DNA of 64,000 nt. It comes from Bifidobacterium lemurum. Lineage in GTDB: Bacteria > Actinomycetota > Actinomycetes > Actinomycetales > Bifidobacteriaceae. Of the stretch, positions 62,646 to 64,000 are shown piece by piece. The notes beneath the pieces are model-generated. The model saw only the letters and a list, made by a program, of their open reading frames with translations, was not told the origin of the DNA and ran no database searches. Made by a program: the position numbers and the translations under genes. Location: NCBI RefSeq assembly GCF_014898175.1, contig NZ_CP062948.1:248001-312000 (forward strand), in the 5' to 3' direction. How positions within the stretch are numbered: the stretch's first letter is position 1; each line of letters opens with the position of its first letter.

Positions 62646-62992
62646 TCCGCCTCCTTGCTGGACCGGAACAGTTTCAGCACGGGACTGTCGGCGAGTTCGG
62701 GGTTGATGGTCGCGAGGTTCTCGAGGATGCTGGCCGTCTCGGTCAGGGCGATGTACACGCCGGCCGGCACGACCAAAGGCACGGCGAAGCCGAGGTCGAT
62801 GACCTGCTGGGCGTGCTCGATGACCATGGCCAATACCATGACCAGCACGAGCCCGCTCTTGTGCCACAGGCCCTCGCGCATCTTCTCCGATGAGATGTCG
62901 TGCCGCATGGCGGCCTTCATCAGACCGGTGAGGTAGTCGAGGCAGATGAGCACGCCGACCACGGCCAGCGCCGCGATCTCCGTCTTGTCCAT
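62642..62992 (-). CDS. Phage holin family protein
   Basis: 116 residues with three to four hydrophobic segments (IAALAVVGVLICLDYLTGLM; SGLVLVMVLAMVIEHA; AVPLVVPAGVYIALTETASIL) and a charged C-terminus FRSSKEAE. The DYLTG segment with following charged residues matches the phi-LC3/Cph1-type holin family. It should open the membrane to release or activate the endolysin encoded directly downstream. AAGGAA precedes the ATG. Confidence 0.85.
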   Translation of the reverse strand: MDKTEIAALAVVGVLICLDYLTGLMKAAMRHDISSEKMREGLWHKSGLVLVMVLAMVIEHAQQVIDLGFAVPLVVPAGVYIALTETASILENLATINPELADSPVLKLFRSSKEAE

Positions 62993-63018
62993 GATGGGTT
63001 TCCTTTCTCCTGTATTGG

Positions 63019-63642
63019 TTATGCGAGAGGCCAGCTGAAGTTGCCGCTGAACCCGGTGCTGTCCTGCGCGCCGCCGCGGTTCGAGTAGCCGATCTTGCCG
63101 TCCGTGGTGATGTAGACCATCTTGTTGTTGACCTCGTTCGACACCACGGGCGAGAACTCGACGCGCCACGGCGGCCGGTACCCCTCGGGCACGGTCCCGA
63201 TGTCGCCCGACCCCCACGAGGCGGACGCGCTCGATTTCCAGTTGAGCGCCATATGCACCCATCCCTGCTTCTTCACGACGGTGCAGGTGCCGTACGACGC
63301 GAGGTTCGAGGGCACGCAGTCCACGGGAGACATGTCGGTGTCCGCGTCCGCGCGCGTCCACACACGGGTCCACACACTCCCGGACCACACGTAGGGGCCG
63401 TTGAGCGACTCGGTCGCGTCGGCGGTGACGTAGCCCGTCTGCCCGATCACGCCGGTCATGCCGGCCAGCGCCTCGTAGGTCTGCGCAATCACGGGCGCGG
63501 TCCCTTCGGGCGTGGCCCGCTGGTCGATCTCGTGCAATGCGGTTTCGATGCTTTGGCACATCTGCGCGAATTGCTCGGGCGCTTCGGACACGAGGTCGCT
63601 GGGGTCGGGCGAGTAGAGGCCATAGAGTGACGTGGTGGACAT
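63019..63642 (-). CDS. Phage tail/receptor-type structural protein
   Basis: 207 residues. The N-terminus (SLYGLYSPDPSDLVSEAPEQFAQMCQSIETAL) resembles phage tail proteins that begin with a helical attachment part. The remainder is Trp/Ser/Gly-rich beta structure (WKSSASASWGSGDIGTVPEGYRPPW, then FSPVVSNEVNNKMVYITTDGKIGY), typical of fibre or appendage tips and host-range determinants. GGAAGG precedes the ATG. No enzyme motif is seen; the name is by style and position. Confidence 0.65.
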   Translation of the reverse strand: MSTTSLYGLYSPDPSDLVSEAPEQFAQMCQSIETALHEIDQRATPEGTAPVIAQTYEALAGMTGVIGQTGYVTADATESLNGPYVWSGSVWTRVWTRADADTDMSPVDCVPSNLASYGTCTVVKKQGWVHMALNWKSSASASWGSGDIGTVPEGYRPPWRVEFSPVVSNEVNNKMVYITTDGKIGYSNRGGAQDSTGFSGNFSWPLA

Positions 63643-63645
63643 GAT

Positions 63646-64000
63646 TTATCCTTCCTTGGTTTTGGTGACGGTGCTGATGGCGGCGAGCTCGGTCCACGAG
63701 TAGCGGACCGACTGCCATTGGGCGGTCCAGCCGTCGAGCCCGGACCATGGGATCGGACTGGTGGCCGCCGCGTGGGGCAGGGGGATGATGGTCAGTTCGT
63801 GGCGCAGGCGGGGACGGCCGCCCACCCAGTCGAAGCCGAGCAGTCCGCCGATGGCGAGCCACGCGGCCGAGAAGGCAGGCTGGCCGTCGCCGGCGGAGAG
63901 CCGGTGGAATCGACTGCCGTCGAACGTGATGGGCGGGGGCGGATAGCACCGGTAGAGGTCGGGCTGGTTGGCTGGGTCGATGTCGAGCGCGTCGATGGTC
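63646..64000 (-). CDS. Phage protein of unknown function (5' end outside window)
   Basis: An open frame runs from the window edge to a TAA at 63646-63648, giving 118 residues of C-terminus. It is aromatic and Pro-rich: DLYRCYPPPPITFDGSRFH, GFDWVGGRPRLRH, WSGLDGWTAQWQSVRYSWTEL, ending STVTKTKEG. It ends 3 bp before the next gene's start, so the two are co-transcribed. By position it is probably a tail-module protein. Confidence 0.6.
   Translation of the reverse strand, partial: TIDALDIDPANQPDLYRCYPPPPITFDGSRFHRLSAGDGQPAFSAAWLAIGGLLGFDWVGGRPRLRHELTIIPLPHAAATSPIPWSGLDGWTAQWQSVRYSWTELAAISTVTKTKEG

Larger units (their letters stand above)
60930..64000. mobile_element. Left end of a prophage (continues beyond the window)
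   Basis: Integrase (plus strand) at the left, followed inward by a minus-strand lysis and tail block: endolysin, holin, and two structural-type genes. The left boundary is placed between the rpmE promoter (60837) and the integrase (60988) and is approximate; no attachment-site duplicate can be identified because the right end is outside the window. Confidence 0.8.

Overview
The window is a GC-rich bacterial chromosome segment, most likely from Bifidobacterium or a close relative. This is inferred from gene content: anaerobic ribonucleotide reductase NrdD/NrdG, a GH51 arabinofuranosidase, a giant acyl-CoA dehydratase activase-like protein, the actinobacterial order rpmE-prfA-prmC-sua5-wecA, and several genes whose -10 hexamer lies 6-7 nt before the start codon (probable leaderless mRNAs). 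No rRNA and no CRISPR were seen. One intact tRNA-Arg(CCU) is present.

Layout. 1-3.6 kb: arabinoside locus (GH51 enzyme cut by the window edge, MFS transporter, divergent TetR regulator with an AT-rich dyad between). 3.8-11.3 kb: glutamate-cysteine ligase family enzyme, a 1676-residue activase-like ATPase, and a hexose-6-phosphate mutarotase-like protein. 11.4-16.7 kb: nrdDG under two NrdR boxes, then xseA/xseB. 16.9-24.6 kb: SDR oxidoreductase, adenosine/adenine deaminase, tRNA-Arg plus an inverted 3' half of a second tRNA-Arg, EEP-family hydrolase, a three-gene ABC exporter and a CDF transporter. 24.8-36.2 kb: aminotransferase, Gfo/Idh/MocA dehydrogenase, Vsr endonuclease, SWIM-SNF2 helicase with divergent WYL regulator, dapD and gltA. 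36.3-44.5 kb: a visibly lower-GC island with a two-subunit transketolase, RbsC/RbsA/RbsB-like sugar transporter, an extra single ABC ATPase and a ROK regulator. 44.6-60.8 kb: housekeeping genes (map, a DUF308 membrane protein, M13 peptidase, an SSB, proS, Pif1-like helicase, orn, guaB, wecA, sua5, prmC, prfA, rpmE). 61-64 kb: left end of a prophage (integrase, amidase endolysin, holin, tail-type proteins) that continues past the window.

The most striking non-gene content is the density of repeats and dyads. A CGTCATCCCGAGCGAAG-type element occurs five times, two of them read in frame inside large genes. Two ~114 bp elements with CCGTGCGAC/GTCGCACGG ends occur 29 kb apart. There is a ~52 bp four-unit array, a ~20 bp-period decamer array with inverted partners, and a 30-bp-arm perfect palindrome next to a 29-bp inverted-repeat element. 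The most interesting gene-level observations are an endolysin with a strong internal translation start before its C-terminal domain, a helicase-Vsr gene pair with a divergent WYL regulator, and the split-transketolase island that lacks its own kinase or isomerase.
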